Positions 47,785-56,846 of a DNA stretch of 64,000 bases are shown piece after piece (position 1 is the stretch's first letter; the number at the start of each line of letters is the position of its first letter). Source of the DNA: an uncultured Lachnospiraceae bacterium (GTDB lineage: Bacteria; Bacillota; Clostridia; Lachnospirales; Lachnospiraceae). The position numbers and the translations under genes were made by a program. The stretch covers positions 1 to 64,000 of the forward strand of contig CAJUSO010000003.1 in the NCBI GenBank assembly GCA_910588965.1, read 5' to 3'. Under the pieces are notes generated by a model that saw only the letters and a list, made by a program, of their open reading frames with translations, searched no databases and had not been told where the DNA came from.

Positions 47785-49404
47785 TTACCTCTTCAGGTTC
47801 ACCAGTTCTTCCAGCAGCGTATCAGATGTCGTGATAATCCTGGAGTTGGCCTGGAAGCCCCTCTGGGTGGTAATCATTTCCGTAAATTCCGTGGCAAGGT
47901 CTACATTGGACATCTCTAAGACGCCGCTGGTCATCTTGCCGTTATCTGCAGTAATGTCACGCCCTATCCCGTCAAACTCGCCGGAGTTCAGCGTGGTCCT
48001 GTAGCAGTTGTCCCCTACCTTTTCCAAACCGGAGGGGTTTGCAAAGATTGCCACTGCAATCTGCCCCAGCAATTCCGTATTGCCGTTATCATAGGAAGCA
48101 AAAATCCTGCCGTCTTCCTGTACCTGCAGGCCAATCAATGCCCCTAACCGCCTACCTGTGCCCTGCTCTGGGCTATCTACCATACCTTTTTTCAGCTCAA
48201 TCGTATTCTGGCCGCCATTGTCAAGGTTTTTTGACTCCGTGAAATCCATATTAATATTCTGGAACTGCGTCCCAAGGGCGGACATTTTCAGCATAACAGA
48301 TTCTACGCCTTCCTGGCCGATAAAATTAAATGCACCGGCATTGGGCTGCCCTTCATTGTAATCCAGGGTATATCCATATACGGTCTCTGTGTAGCCAAAC
48401 ACAGCGGAATCCCCATTGGCTGTCACGGTTGTGGCTGGGTCAAAATATTCCTGTACCTGTGCCTCAGATACACCGAACATAGAGCTGACCGCATATTCCT
48501 TGCCTGTAGCGTCCGCTACATATTTCATATTGTCCGCATCGTATGTCAGGGCATTCCCATCTGCATCATAAAACGTATTGTTCCGATAAGTAAAGTCAGC
48601 GGACAGGTTATAGCTCCTGTCTACCGTCGTAGGCTCGCCAAACACATTCGTCATCGTATTGTTCGGGTCTGCGGCCAGGTAATCCTGCAGGATTGAATGG
48701 TTATTGGAATCCAAGATATCTGAAAGTTCCACCGTATAGGTCTTGGTATCCGCATTCACTGTTTTCACTGCAAACTTAGCAGAATACTTATATCCTAACG
48801 CATCATAAAAGTTCAGGTTCATCGTGTACCCTGCATCAGAATTTACCTGGGTATTATTGGCATCCAATACGCCGGAACAGAAAGATTCTGTCGTAGCCTC
48901 CGGATTCGAGGTCTGGTTCTGCGCTGTCATAATCGGCAGCCTGGAAACGACGTCCTTGCGGATATCCCCAGTGGTGGGGTCTACCTGCCAGCCCATTACA
49001 TTGTAGCCAGTACCCTTTGTGGAAAGGTATCCTGCGCCGTCCACATAAAATGCCCCTGCCTTAGTGAACAGGTTCTCCGTCCCATTGTTGACGATAAAGA
49101 AGCTGTCCCCTGTAATCCTCAAATCCCATCCGTCCCCAGTCGTCTGGGGAGCTCCTGGTGACGAGATATTCACAGACGTGGAACTCATGGAAACCCCAAG
49201 CCCGACCTGCTTGGCATTGACACCGCCCTTGGTAGCGGTTGCCCCTGACGCGCCTGACAGGTTCTGGTACATAATCTCACTGAACACTGTGCTGGAAGAT
49301 TTAAACCCAGCCGTATTTACGTTTGCAATATTATTACCAATTACATCCATCTTTGTCTGGTGTGTCTTCAATCCTGACACGCCAGAATACAATGCTCTCA
49401 TCAT
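47785..49404 (-). CDS. flgE: Flagellar hook protein FlgE
   Basis: ATG 49404 (AGGAGG 10 nt upstream) begins MMRALYSGVSGLKTHQTKMD; the frame is open further upstream without a start signal. The 539-aa protein has the rod/hook N-terminal motif (VIGNNIANVNTAGFKSSST) and the conserved C-terminal helix (SNVDLATEFTEMITTQRGFQ, SRIITTSDTLLEEL). A long D1/D2 region lies between them (residues about 90-430). It is the hook subunit exported before filament proteins. Confidence 0.95.
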   Translation of the reverse strand: MMRALYSGVSGLKTHQTKMDVIGNNIANVNTAGFKSSSTVFSEIMYQNLSGASGATATKGGVNAKQVGLGVSMSSTSVNISSPGAPQTTGDGWDLRITGDSFFIVNNGTENLFTKAGAFYVDGAGYLSTKGTGYNVMGWQVDPTTGDIRKDVVSRLPIMTAQNQTSNPEATTESFCSGVLDANNTQVNSDAGYTMNLNFYDALGYKYSAKFAVKTVNADTKTYTVELSDILDSNNHSILQDYLAADPNNTMTNVFGEPTTVDRSYNLSADFTYRNNTFYDADGNALTYDADNMKYVADATGKEYAVSSMFGVSEAQVQEYFDPATTVTANGDSAVFGYTETVYGYTLDYNEGQPNAGAFNFIGQEGVESVMLKMSALGTQFQNINMDFTESKNLDNGGQNTIELKKGMVDSPEQGTGRRLGALIGLQVQEDGRIFASYDNGNTELLGQIAVAIFANPSGLEKVGDNCYRTTLNSGEFDGIGRDITADNGKMTSGVLEMSNVDLATEFTEMITTQRGFQANSRIITTSDTLLEELVNLKR

Positions 49405-49484
49405 AACGAAATGACCTCCTGATTCTATTTGCCGTATGGCCTCCTCTGTCATTCAAAGGCCAACTGCCTCCTACTTGGGTCCGG

Positions 49485-49883
49485 CTATATAATTACGGCT
49501 CCATCAATATTAGTATATATGTTCTCTTTGGACTCTGTATGGTCCATCGCCGTCACTACTGTCTTATTAGGAAGGTTCACAATAAACGAGTAGGAATCGA
49601 CGATTACAAGGGATTCTTTCATTCCCTTCGCCTCGGCTTTCTGCGCCCCTGTCTCCAAACGTTCCTGCTGCTCTGTGGAAAGTTCTATGTTCCTGCTCTC
49701 TAGCCGCATGGACGCATGCTTAGAAAACTTTAAGTACGGGCTGTCATTTACAGACTGTTTCTGCCTTAAGATTTCGCCAAAGGAGACTTCCGCCCCTGGA
49801 GCCATCTGGCCCTGGCTGCTTTTCTTTAGGTATTTGCCTGTGACTTGTTCAATAGAAGAGAATTGTTTTGAAATCTGATTCAT
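49485..49883 (-). CDS. Flagellar operon protein of the TIGR02530 family
   Basis: The 132-aa protein lies between flgD and flgE. The characteristic region is FSKHASMRLESRNIELSTEQ, then SLVIVDSYSFIVNLPNKTVV and the C-terminal TNIDGAVII. The family is confined to Firmicute flagellar operons (YlzI/FlgD-neighbour type) and its role is unproven, possibly hook assembly. No membrane segment is present. Confidence 0.88.
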   Translation of the reverse strand: MNQISKQFSSIEQVTGKYLKKSSQGQMAPGAEVSFGEILRQKQSVNDSPYLKFSKHASMRLESRNIELSTEQQERLETGAQKAEAKGMKESLVIVDSYSFIVNLPNKTVVTAMDHTESKENIYTNIDGAVII

Positions 49884-49964
49884 ATTTATCTCTCCGTTCC
49901 CAGCTTCCCTGCTGTCCTCTTAGTTGTATTGAGGTGTCCTCCGTGTCTTTTCCGCCCCTTATGC

Positions 49965-50726
49965 TTACTTCCCAGCGCTTTCTGTGCCTTCCCCTTCGCT
50001 GTCCGGCTTATCTGTGCCTTCCGTCCCTTCGGTCTTATCATCCGTATCAGGGTCTTTGTCATCCGAACTGCCGCCGGCAGCTTCTACCAGCTCATTCATT
50101 TTCTTTACCAGTTCCTTCAGCGTCTTCAATGCGTCTGGGGCATAGTTTGCGATATGCGTCTTCTGGTAATTGCTCAAGCTGTCATATGCCTTTGCAATCG
50201 CTGCCAGTTTATCCTTATATTCCAGGGTCAGCTTGCTTAGGGACGGCATGGTTGCTACAGCTTCCTCAAATTCTTCCGTAATGCCGACTGCCGTCATATA
50301 TTCATCATCCACAACGCTGTCCAAATCATCCAGGTTATAGAGATTGCCTTCAATGGATAAGAAGGTCTTATTATTCTCCCTCCGTATGAAGTCCACCCTT
50401 CCAGAGATAAAGCTGGTTTCCCCAACGCTGCTGGTCACCTTCATAATAACCGTACGGCCTACCAGGCTGCTGGCTTGGTTTGCCTGCATGGTGCTGTTTA
50501 GGTTCTGCATCTCCTCTAATGTGGAGAAGGTTGCCAGCTGGGAGATGTACTCCGTATTGGAGGTGGGCTCTAAGGGATCTTGGTATTTCATCTGCGCTAC
50601 CAATAACTGCAGGAACGCTTCTTTATCCAAAGAGCTGTTACTCCGTTTTGATTCAGTTGACAAAGAATTGGAAGACGCGGAACTATCCACAATCTTACCG
50701 TCTTCTACCGGTATCATAACTGCCAT
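49965..50726 (-). CDS. flgD: Hook capping protein FlgD
   Basis: The 253-aa protein has the FlgD N-terminal signature LDKEAFLQLLVAQMKYQDPL and ISQLATFSTLEEMQNLNSTM, then the beta region around VGRTVIMKVTSSVGETSFIS. The C-terminus differs from enteric FlgD: a helical stretch (ALKTLKELVKKMNELVEAAG) and an acidic Asp/Glu/Thr-rich tail of about 35 residues. FlgD caps the growing hook. It follows fliK by 73 nt. Confidence 0.93.
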   Translation of the reverse strand: MAVMIPVEDGKIVDSSASSNSLSTESKRSNSSLDKEAFLQLLVAQMKYQDPLEPTSNTEYISQLATFSTLEEMQNLNSTMQANQASSLVGRTVIMKVTSSVGETSFISGRVDFIRRENNKTFLSIEGNLYNLDDLDSVVDDEYMTAVGITEEFEEAVATMPSLSKLTLEYKDKLAAIAKAYDSLSNYQKTHIANYAPDALKTLKELVKKMNELVEAAGGSSDDKDPDTDDKTEGTEGTDKPDSEGEGTESAGK

Positions 50727-50799
50727 GTCTATTCTCCTTCCTACAAAAATCGCCTTAATCTTATTTTATGCCTGCCGCATAAAATTGCTGCCTGGCCCA

Positions 50800-52308
50800 T
50801 CATGCCGTCAGGTCTACGCTGTTGCCCTGGTCGGACATCATCCTTGCTACCAGGCTCTCTTCCTCGGACATCAGGCCTTCCAAATCATCTAAGCTGTTTA
50901 AATTGATATTCCTCCTGGCTTGCCGGCCCATTTCTGCTTCTTGCTGCTCCTGGGAGGGGTTCTTCTGGTTTTCCTCCAGGTTGCGCTCAAATTCATGGCT
51001 GGCAATGGTCACTTCCACCGCCTCTACCTTCAGCCCCTGTTGGTTCATGTTCTCTTTCAAAATGGCAATCTGGCTCTCTAAAGCCTGTTTCACTGCCTCA
51101 TCCTGGGCTGCAAGCTGGGCTGTAATGGCTCCCTGCCGGGATACAACCTGCAGGTAGACTTTCCCAAGGTTTTCCGGGTTAAGCTGCATTTCAATGGAAG
51201 TCTCTGCCTGGCTGACTACAATCCTGGTCATCTGGCTGATCTGGCGCATAATGCCTTCCACATCTACCTTGGCCTGGGTAATAGTCTGTGTAAATTCCAC
51301 AGCCTGCCCCTGGTTGACCGTCTGGGCTGTTGTCTGGTAAGTTACCTGCCCCTGCTGGGGTTTGGCTTTCTCAGCTTCATTGGCAAATTCCTTCTGGGCT
51401 GCGCCGCCTTCCTGCCCTTCTTCATAAGATTGCTGCATTTCCTCTTCTGGCTGCCCCTCTTCTAAAGAAGCCGCTTGCTGGGTGGCATTTGCCCCCTCTT
51501 CTGCGGGCTCCTGTAAGGCAGGCTCCTGCCCTTGCTCTGCTGCCTGCAGGATTTCTGGGCCTTCCCCTGGCTGCTGAGCCTTTATGCTGCTTTCTGGAAA
51601 ACCCATAGGCTCCTTAGGATCTGCAGGCTCCTGCAGCTGCCCTACTATGATATCTGCTTCCTTTCCGGCAGCATCCATCTCCTGGTTCCCAAGCCCTTCT
51701 GGCAGCAATGCCTCTAACTGCTCCATCACTTGCGGCAAATCCTGTGGGGTAAGGCCTAACCCTGCCAGGAAATCCTGTGCTAATTCCCCGATTTCCCCTA
51801 ACAGCTGTTGGAAGCCCCCGCTTAATAGCAGTCCGCCCACATCCTCACTGCCTGTCAGTCCCAATACCAGCCCTGCAAGCTTTGAAGGATCCATCAGATC
51901 CAGCACGGTAAGCCCCATGGCTTCCATCTGCTTTACGACTTCTTCTTCTGTAACACCCAGTTCCTCTGCCACTGCCTCTGTAACCTTTTCCCCAAATTCC
52001 TTGAGTTTCTCCGGCGTATCCTCAGGCAGTTCATTTTGGGCTGCCGGGTTCTCCTTCTGGCTCACAGAATTTTCACGGTAACCTAACTGTGCCACTCCTT
52101 TTTCATAAGCAGTATGGCTGGCGCCGGCAGGCTTTACGGCATCTTTCAGGCCTTGTGCCATAGAATCTTGGCTCTGGTTCCCGCCGCCTGGCGTCTGGCT
52201 CAGCAGCGTACCGAAAGCCACGTCCGTGCCCTGCGGCTTATTCTGCGTTTCCATCAGCTCTGATGCCTTTAATATAGCGGCAATTTGGGATATTTTACTG
52301 GCTGTCAT
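50800..52308 (-). CDS. fliK: Flagellar hook-length control protein FliK
   Basis: The 502-aa protein is mostly low complexity and Gln/Glu/Ala-rich in the first 350 residues (the molecular ruler). The conserved C-terminal Flg_hook domain (about 365-450) contains QAETSIEMQLNPENLGKVYL and VVSRQGAITAQLAAQDEAVK. FliK measures hook length and signals FlhB to switch substrates. The N-terminal SKISQIAAILKASELME is a likely export signal. Confidence 0.9.
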   Translation of the reverse strand: MTASKISQIAAILKASELMETQNKPQGTDVAFGTLLSQTPGGGNQSQDSMAQGLKDAVKPAGASHTAYEKGVAQLGYRENSVSQKENPAAQNELPEDTPEKLKEFGEKVTEAVAEELGVTEEEVVKQMEAMGLTVLDLMDPSKLAGLVLGLTGSEDVGGLLLSGGFQQLLGEIGELAQDFLAGLGLTPQDLPQVMEQLEALLPEGLGNQEMDAAGKEADIIVGQLQEPADPKEPMGFPESSIKAQQPGEGPEILQAAEQGQEPALQEPAEEGANATQQAASLEEGQPEEEMQQSYEEGQEGGAAQKEFANEAEKAKPQQGQVTYQTTAQTVNQGQAVEFTQTITQAKVDVEGIMRQISQMTRIVVSQAETSIEMQLNPENLGKVYLQVVSRQGAITAQLAAQDEAVKQALESQIAILKENMNQQGLKVEAVEVTIASHEFERNLEENQKNPSQEQQEAEMGRQARRNINLNSLDDLEGLMSEEESLVARMMSDQGNSVDLTA

Positions 52309-52383
52309 CCCTGATCCTCCTTTCCTGATAGATTTTTTATTATATGATTCCTTGCGGAACCCTATAACCGAAGTATCTGGCCC

Positions 52384-53244
52384 TTACGGCTCCATCAGCT
52401 TCGTAATGCGCGCAGCCACTTCCGCATCCATGGCCGCCAGGATTTGGCTCCTGGGATTGGTATCCATGTTCTGTAAGATTTTCACCACTAACTGCAGGTC
52501 GTCTGTCATCTTCTCCATAATGGCTGCTGCCTGCTTGGGCTTCATCTCCGCATAAGTGGTAGCATACTCGCTGACCTTTGCATCTGCCTCCTGCTGCTGC
52601 ACTACCTGTTTATATAATACCTCTGCGTTGGCAGGGTCGATGCTCTCATAATAAGCTTTATATTCTGATATATCCGGCGCCTTTTCGTTGAATACAACCT
52701 CTTTGTAGAACTTCGTCTTTTCTTCCTCAAAGGCAGACTGCTTATTCTCAAATTCACGCAGGCGCTCTACCTCAGCCTCCAGCTGGGATACCTTATCGGA
52801 ATCCCCCTCTGTCTTAGACTGTTCATTGGCTACCTCCACTTCCAGTTCCTTAATCCTGGCAATGGCTTCATCCAATGTGCTATAAGGATACTGTGCATCC
52901 ACCACCGGATCCTCTTCTTCCTGGACGGTTTCAGGCAATATCTTATTCAGGTATGGGACATCCTTCAATATGGGATGGAGCACGGTAGACCCAAAGCCGC
53001 CCACATCCATTTTGACAATCAAAGCCAGGATTGCAAGCCAGATTGCAATAAATACTACTGTTGCCGCCGCAACTGCGATTTTGCTGCCGCCGCTTTCTTC
53101 CTCCTCTGGCGAATCCTCCTGTGCCTTCTTTTCCTTCTTTTCTTTTTTCTCTTCCTTCTTCCGGGCCTTCTCAGCCTTTTTCCTGGCTTTCTTATCCAAA
53201 GCCTCATTCTCTTCCTGGGCTTGTTCTAAAGCTTCCTCTGGCAT
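52384..53244 (-). CDS. MotE-like protein (FliJ-adjacent, MgtE-N-type domain)
   Basis: ATG 53244 lies 8 nt after AAGGTGG; a GTG at 53256 is possible but less well placed. The 286-aa protein has a highly charged Lys/Glu N-terminus (KKARKKAEKARKKEEKKEKK). A single membrane helix (about 55-78: IAVAAATVVFIAIWLAILAL), a periplasmic coiled coil (about 120-180) and a C-terminal helical domain (AEMKPKQAAAIMEKMTDDLQ, MDAEVAARITKLM) follow. The C-terminal domain is shared with MotE and MgtE-N. MotE helps stabilise MotC/stator in some bacteria. Confidence 0.8.
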   Translation of the reverse strand: MPEEALEQAQEENEALDKKARKKAEKARKKEEKKEKKEKKAQEDSPEEEESGGSKIAVAAATVVFIAIWLAILALIVKMDVGGFGSTVLHPILKDVPYLNKILPETVQEEEDPVVDAQYPYSTLDEAIARIKELEVEVANEQSKTEGDSDKVSQLEAEVERLREFENKQSAFEEEKTKFYKEVVFNEKAPDISEYKAYYESIDPANAEVLYKQVVQQQEADAKVSEYATTYAEMKPKQAAAIMEKMTDDLQLVVKILQNMDTNPRSQILAAMDAEVAARITKLMEP

Positions 53245-53257
53245 ATGGTCCACCACC

Positions 53258-53704
53258 TTACTCTTCTATATGATTGTGGGTAAAGCTCACAAGCTCATCC
53301 ACTTCCTTACTCTCTTCTTTCTGCAATTCCTTCTTAAACCCATCAAAGGCTTTTTCCTTTAGGATTTCATGGGTCTTGCGCTCAATCATTACTTCCTGCA
53401 GGCGCGTCCTGGCGCTTTCCACATTACGCTCAGCCACGTGGACGGCAAGGGTCTGGTTGCGGATTGCCCCTTTCATCACGTCAATGGCGGTCCGGTTTAC
53501 CTTTATCTCCCGGATATCCAGGCGATCCGCCACCAATTCCTTCGCACGCCGCTCATAATCCGCTTTCCTGCGGTTCAGCCCCGCCAGTTTTTCCTCTTCC
53601 TTATCCAGCTTGGCTGCCGCGGCAGAAAATGCCGTCTTTGCCTGGCCTTCCAGTTTTGATTTCACATCCAGGATATTCTGCATTTTATAAGCGAACTTCA
53701 CCAT
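53258..53704 (-). CDS. fliJ: Flagellar export protein FliJ
   Basis: The 148-aa protein is a continuous antiparallel coiled coil (VKSKLEGQAKTAFSAAAAKL, EEEKLAGLNRRKADYERRAK, LQEVMIERKTHEILKEKAFD). It follows fliI by 22 nt, as usual. FliJ sits in the centre of the FliI ATPase ring and passes chaperones to the export gate. Confidence 0.93.
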   Translation of the reverse strand: MVKFAYKMQNILDVKSKLEGQAKTAFSAAAAKLDKEEEKLAGLNRRKADYERRAKELVADRLDIREIKVNRTAIDVMKGAIRNQTLAVHVAERNVESARTRLQEVMIERKTHEILKEKAFDGFKKELQKEESKEVDELVSFTHNHIEE

Positions 53705-53726
53705 AATAATGTCCTTCCATCCCTTC

Positions 53727-55031
53727 TCACCACAATCCCTCCAGAGCCTCTAAAATTTCTTCAAAGGAAAACTTATCATGGGTCTCCTGCAGCAGAAATT
53801 CATTTACGGCATCTATTTTCTCAATCGCATAATCAATATTCTTATTCGACCCCTTTTTGTATGCCCCAATATTAATCAAATCCTCCGCCTCTTGGTAAGT
53901 CGCCAGCACATTCTTCAAGCTCCCTGCCGCTTCTTTGTGGCGGCCGTCCGCTATCGAACTCATGACACGGGATATGCTCTGGAGCACGTCAATCGCCGGG
54001 TAATGGTTCTTATGGGCCAGCTTCCTGTCCAGCATGATGTGCCCATCCAGGATACTCCTGGCAGTGTCCGTGATTGGCTCGTTAAAATCATCCCCATCCA
54101 CCAGCACGGTATAAAGCCCGGTAATCGATCCCTTATCCGAATTCCCTGCCCGCTCCAGGAGCTTAGGCATCTCGGAATATACGCTGGGCGGGTAACCCCT
54201 GGTCACCGGGGGCTCCCCAGAAGCAAGGCCAATCTCCCGCTGCGCCATGGAAAAACGTGTCAGGGAGTCCATCATCAGAAGCACATCCTTCCCCTGATCC
54301 CGGAAATATTCCGCAATGGCCGTGGCTGTCTTGGCGGCATTCCGGCGGAGAAGCGCCGGCCGGTCAGAAGTAGCGACAATCACCACGGAACGCCGCATCC
54401 CTTCCTCCCCCATGTCCCGCTCAATAAATTCCCGCACCTCCCTGCCTCGTTCGCCAATCAAGGCTATCACATTGATATCCGCCTTCGTATTCCTGGCGAA
54501 CATCCCAAGCAGGGTGCTCTTCCCTACGCCAGAACCTGCGAAAATACCAATCCTCTGCCCCTTTCCCACGGTAATCAGGCCATCCACCGCCTTCACGCCC
54601 AAGGGAAGCACCTCATTGATAATCATACGTTCCATCGGGTCTGGAGGCGGCGCATCCACAGGGTATTCCTGGTGCAGGGGCAGGGAGGCAATATCCGTAG
54701 GCCGCCCCATGCCGTCTAACGTATGCCCCAGGAGTTCATCCCCTACATAAACAGATAAAGGATGTCCCGTATTCTCTACGATACACCCTACGCCCAGTCC
54801 TTCCACACTTTCATAAGGCATAAGAAGCAGTCTCTTATCCCGAAACCCCACTACTTCTGCCATAATCGAAATATCTTTGCTCTGGTCAATTATAATACGG
54901 CACAAGTCATTCAGCTTTGCGTTAGGGCCCACAGACTCAATCGTAAGGCCTACGATCTTCACCACTTTCCCCAGGTGTCTGTAATAATTCTGTTCTGCCA
55001 ATTGGTAATACTTCTCTAAATTATACGTCAC
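53727..55031 (-). CDS. fliI: Flagellar export ATPase FliI
   Basis: The 434-aa protein starts at GTG 55031. It has the F1-like fold: a beta-barrel N-terminus, Walker A in GIFAGSGVGKSTLLGMFA, ALIGERGREVREFIERDMG, Walker B in DVLLMMDSLTRFSMAQREIG, and the PSVYSEMPKLLERAG block typical of type III ATPases. It energises unfolding of export cargo with FliH and FliJ, which flank it. Confidence 0.97.
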   Translation of the reverse strand: MTYNLEKYYQLAEQNYYRHLGKVVKIVGLTIESVGPNAKLNDLCRIIIDQSKDISIMAEVVGFRDKRLLLMPYESVEGLGVGCIVENTGHPLSVYVGDELLGHTLDGMGRPTDIASLPLHQEYPVDAPPPDPMERMIINEVLPLGVKAVDGLITVGKGQRIGIFAGSGVGKSTLLGMFARNTKADINVIALIGERGREVREFIERDMGEEGMRRSVVIVATSDRPALLRRNAAKTATAIAEYFRDQGKDVLLMMDSLTRFSMAQREIGLASGEPPVTRGYPPSVYSEMPKLLERAGNSDKGSITGLYTVLVDGDDFNEPITDTARSILDGHIMLDRKLAHKNHYPAIDVLQSISRVMSSIADGRHKEAAGSLKNVLATYQEAEDLINIGAYKKGSNKNIDYAIEKIDAVNEFLLQETHDKFSFEEILEALEGLW

Positions 55032-55044
55032 GTCTACTCATTCC

Positions 55045-55854
55045 TCACAAACTTAATGACCGCAGTGCCTTTATGAGATTACCGAGCTGGACATCCACGC
55101 CACAGTCAAAGATGCCAGAATCCGTCTCTATCATACACTGCCTTTCCTGTAAAGACGCATCTGCCATCACATCCACCTTGACAGCCCCGCCAACCCGTTC
55201 TGTAATCTCATCCTTATGGCTTTCTACAAACTCATAATCCTTCAGCCCTACCCTTACGTGAAATTCTTTTGTCCCCTCTGCATTTAACACCACTTTCTCA
55301 ATCAGATGCACCAATATCTCTTTTTTATCATCAAACTGTACATGGAAAACCTTTTCAAAGACATCAGCGACGGCGCCTACTAAATAAGGCTCCAATTCTT
55401 CCGTCTTCTGCCTGTACTCTGCCTCCAGGGCCTGGCGCTGTTCTTCTAACTGGCGCTGCCCCTGTGCCAGGGCCTCCTCGGCCTTGGCGGTGCCTTCGGA
55501 AAGGCCGGATTCATACCCTTCCTGCCTGGCTTCTGCCCGTATGGCCTCGGCCTGCCGCTTTGCCTCGGCTCCTATGGATTCTGCCTGTGCCTTTGCCGCC
55601 TCTATGGCCGCATCCGCCTCTTCCCTTGCCTGCTGCAGAAGAGCCTCCGGGGAAATTTCCTCCTCTGGGGGAGCCACCTCCACCGCTTCTGCCTGCAGGC
55701 CTTCCACAAAGCCATCTGCCGGAACCGGGGCTGCCAGCCTCGCCAGTTCCTGGATCCGTGCTTCTACCTTACTGTTGGAATTGATAATCCTAGTACCGCC
55801 GTTCCCAGGCAGGATACGCCTTTGTTTATATAAATTAGACAACGATCTCGTCAC
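55045..55854 (-). CDS. fliH: Flagellar export ATPase regulator FliH
   Basis: The 269-aa protein probably starts at GTG 55854, overlapping the fliG stop by 20 nt (AGAGG 5 nt upstream). It has an N-terminal segment that binds the C ring. A long Ala/Glu-rich coiled coil (about 65-165: QQAREEADAAIEAAKAQAES) carries GxxxG-like repeats. The C-terminal FliH/NolV domain contains EKVFHVQFDDKKEILVHLIE and VMADASLQERQCMIETDSGI. It links FliI to the switch complex. Confidence 0.93.
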   Translation of the reverse strand: MTRSLSNLYKQRRILPGNGGTRIINSNSKVEARIQELARLAAPVPADGFVEGLQAEAVEVAPPEEEISPEALLQQAREEADAAIEAAKAQAESIGAEAKRQAEAIRAEARQEGYESGLSEGTAKAEEALAQGQRQLEEQRQALEAEYRQKTEELEPYLVGAVADVFEKVFHVQFDDKKEILVHLIEKVVLNAEGTKEFHVRVGLKDYEFVESHKDEITERVGGAVKVDVMADASLQERQCMIETDSGIFDCGVDVQLGNLIKALRSLSL

Positions 55855-56842
55855 CTCCGCCTCTGGAGATTACGATTTCTGCCGAGTCTTCCAGCTTACG
55901 TATAATGCCGACAATCTTCTGCTGTGCTTCCTCTACGTCCTTCATACGGACTGGCCCCATAAACTCCATATCCTCTTTAATCATGGCAGCCAGACGTTTG
56001 GACAGGTTCTTGAAGATAGCATTCTGTACATCCTCATTGGCAGCCTTCAAAGCTACGCCCAGGTCGTTGTTATCCACATCCCGGAGTACGCGCTGGATTG
56101 CCCTGTCATCCAACAGGAGGATATCCTCAAATACAAACATCTTCTTGCGGATTTCATCAGCCAATTCAGGCTCTTCAATTTCAAGGGATTCCATAATATG
56201 CTTCTCGGTAGAGCGGTCTACTGTATTCAAAATAGATACAATCGCATCCACGCCGCCCACAATCGTGTAATCCTGGTTTACTAAAGTTGAAAGCTTCCGT
56301 TCCAATACCCTCTCCACTTCCTTTATCACATCTGGCGACGTCCTATCCATCAGCGCAATACGCTTTGCCACATCCGCCTGCTTCTCCGGGAGCAATGCGC
56401 TCATAATCATAGATGCCTGGTTTGCAGAAAGATAAGACAGGATCATCGCAATCGTCTGCGGGTGCTCATCCTGTATAAAGTTCAGTAACTGGGCAGGATC
56501 TGTCTTACGCACAAACTCGAAGGGGCGCACCTGCAGGGACGCTGTCAGCTTGGAGATAACGCCCTGGGCTTTCTCTTCGCCCAATGCCTTCTCCAAAAGC
56601 TCCTTGGCATACCCAATGCCGCCTTCTGCTATGTATTGCTGTGCCAGGCAGACCTGGTAAAACTCATTCAGGACGTCTTCTTTAATCTGAGGAGATATGC
56701 TTCTGGTATTGGCAATCTCCAATGTCAGCTCCTCTATCTCCTCTTCCTTTAAATGCTTAAAGATAGAAGCAGATTTCTCCGGCCCTAATGCAATCAGCAA
56801 AATTGCCGCTTTTTGAACGCCATTATACTCTTCGCTTGCCAT
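55835..56842 (-). CDS. fliG: Flagellar motor switch protein FliG
   Basis: ATG 56842 (MASEEYNGVQKAAILLIALG) is 5 nt after the fliF stop. The 335-aa protein shows the N-terminal FliF-binding domain and the EHPQ motif (LLNFIQDEHPQTIAMILSYL). The torque helix region includes MFVFEDILLLDDRAIQRVL and MEFMGPVRMKDVEEAQQ, with the charged residues that face MotA. It is the rotor component touching the stator. Confidence 0.97.
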   Translation of the reverse strand: MASEEYNGVQKAAILLIALGPEKSASIFKHLKEEEIEELTLEIANTRSISPQIKEDVLNEFYQVCLAQQYIAEGGIGYAKELLEKALGEEKAQGVISKLTASLQVRPFEFVRKTDPAQLLNFIQDEHPQTIAMILSYLSANQASMIMSALLPEKQADVAKRIALMDRTSPDVIKEVERVLERKLSTLVNQDYTIVGGVDAIVSILNTVDRSTEKHIMESLEIEEPELADEIRKKMFVFEDILLLDDRAIQRVLRDVDNNDLGVALKAANEDVQNAIFKNLSKRLAAMIKEDMEFMGPVRMKDVEEAQQKIVGIIRKLEDSAEIVISRGGGDEIVV

Positions 56843-56846
56843 AACT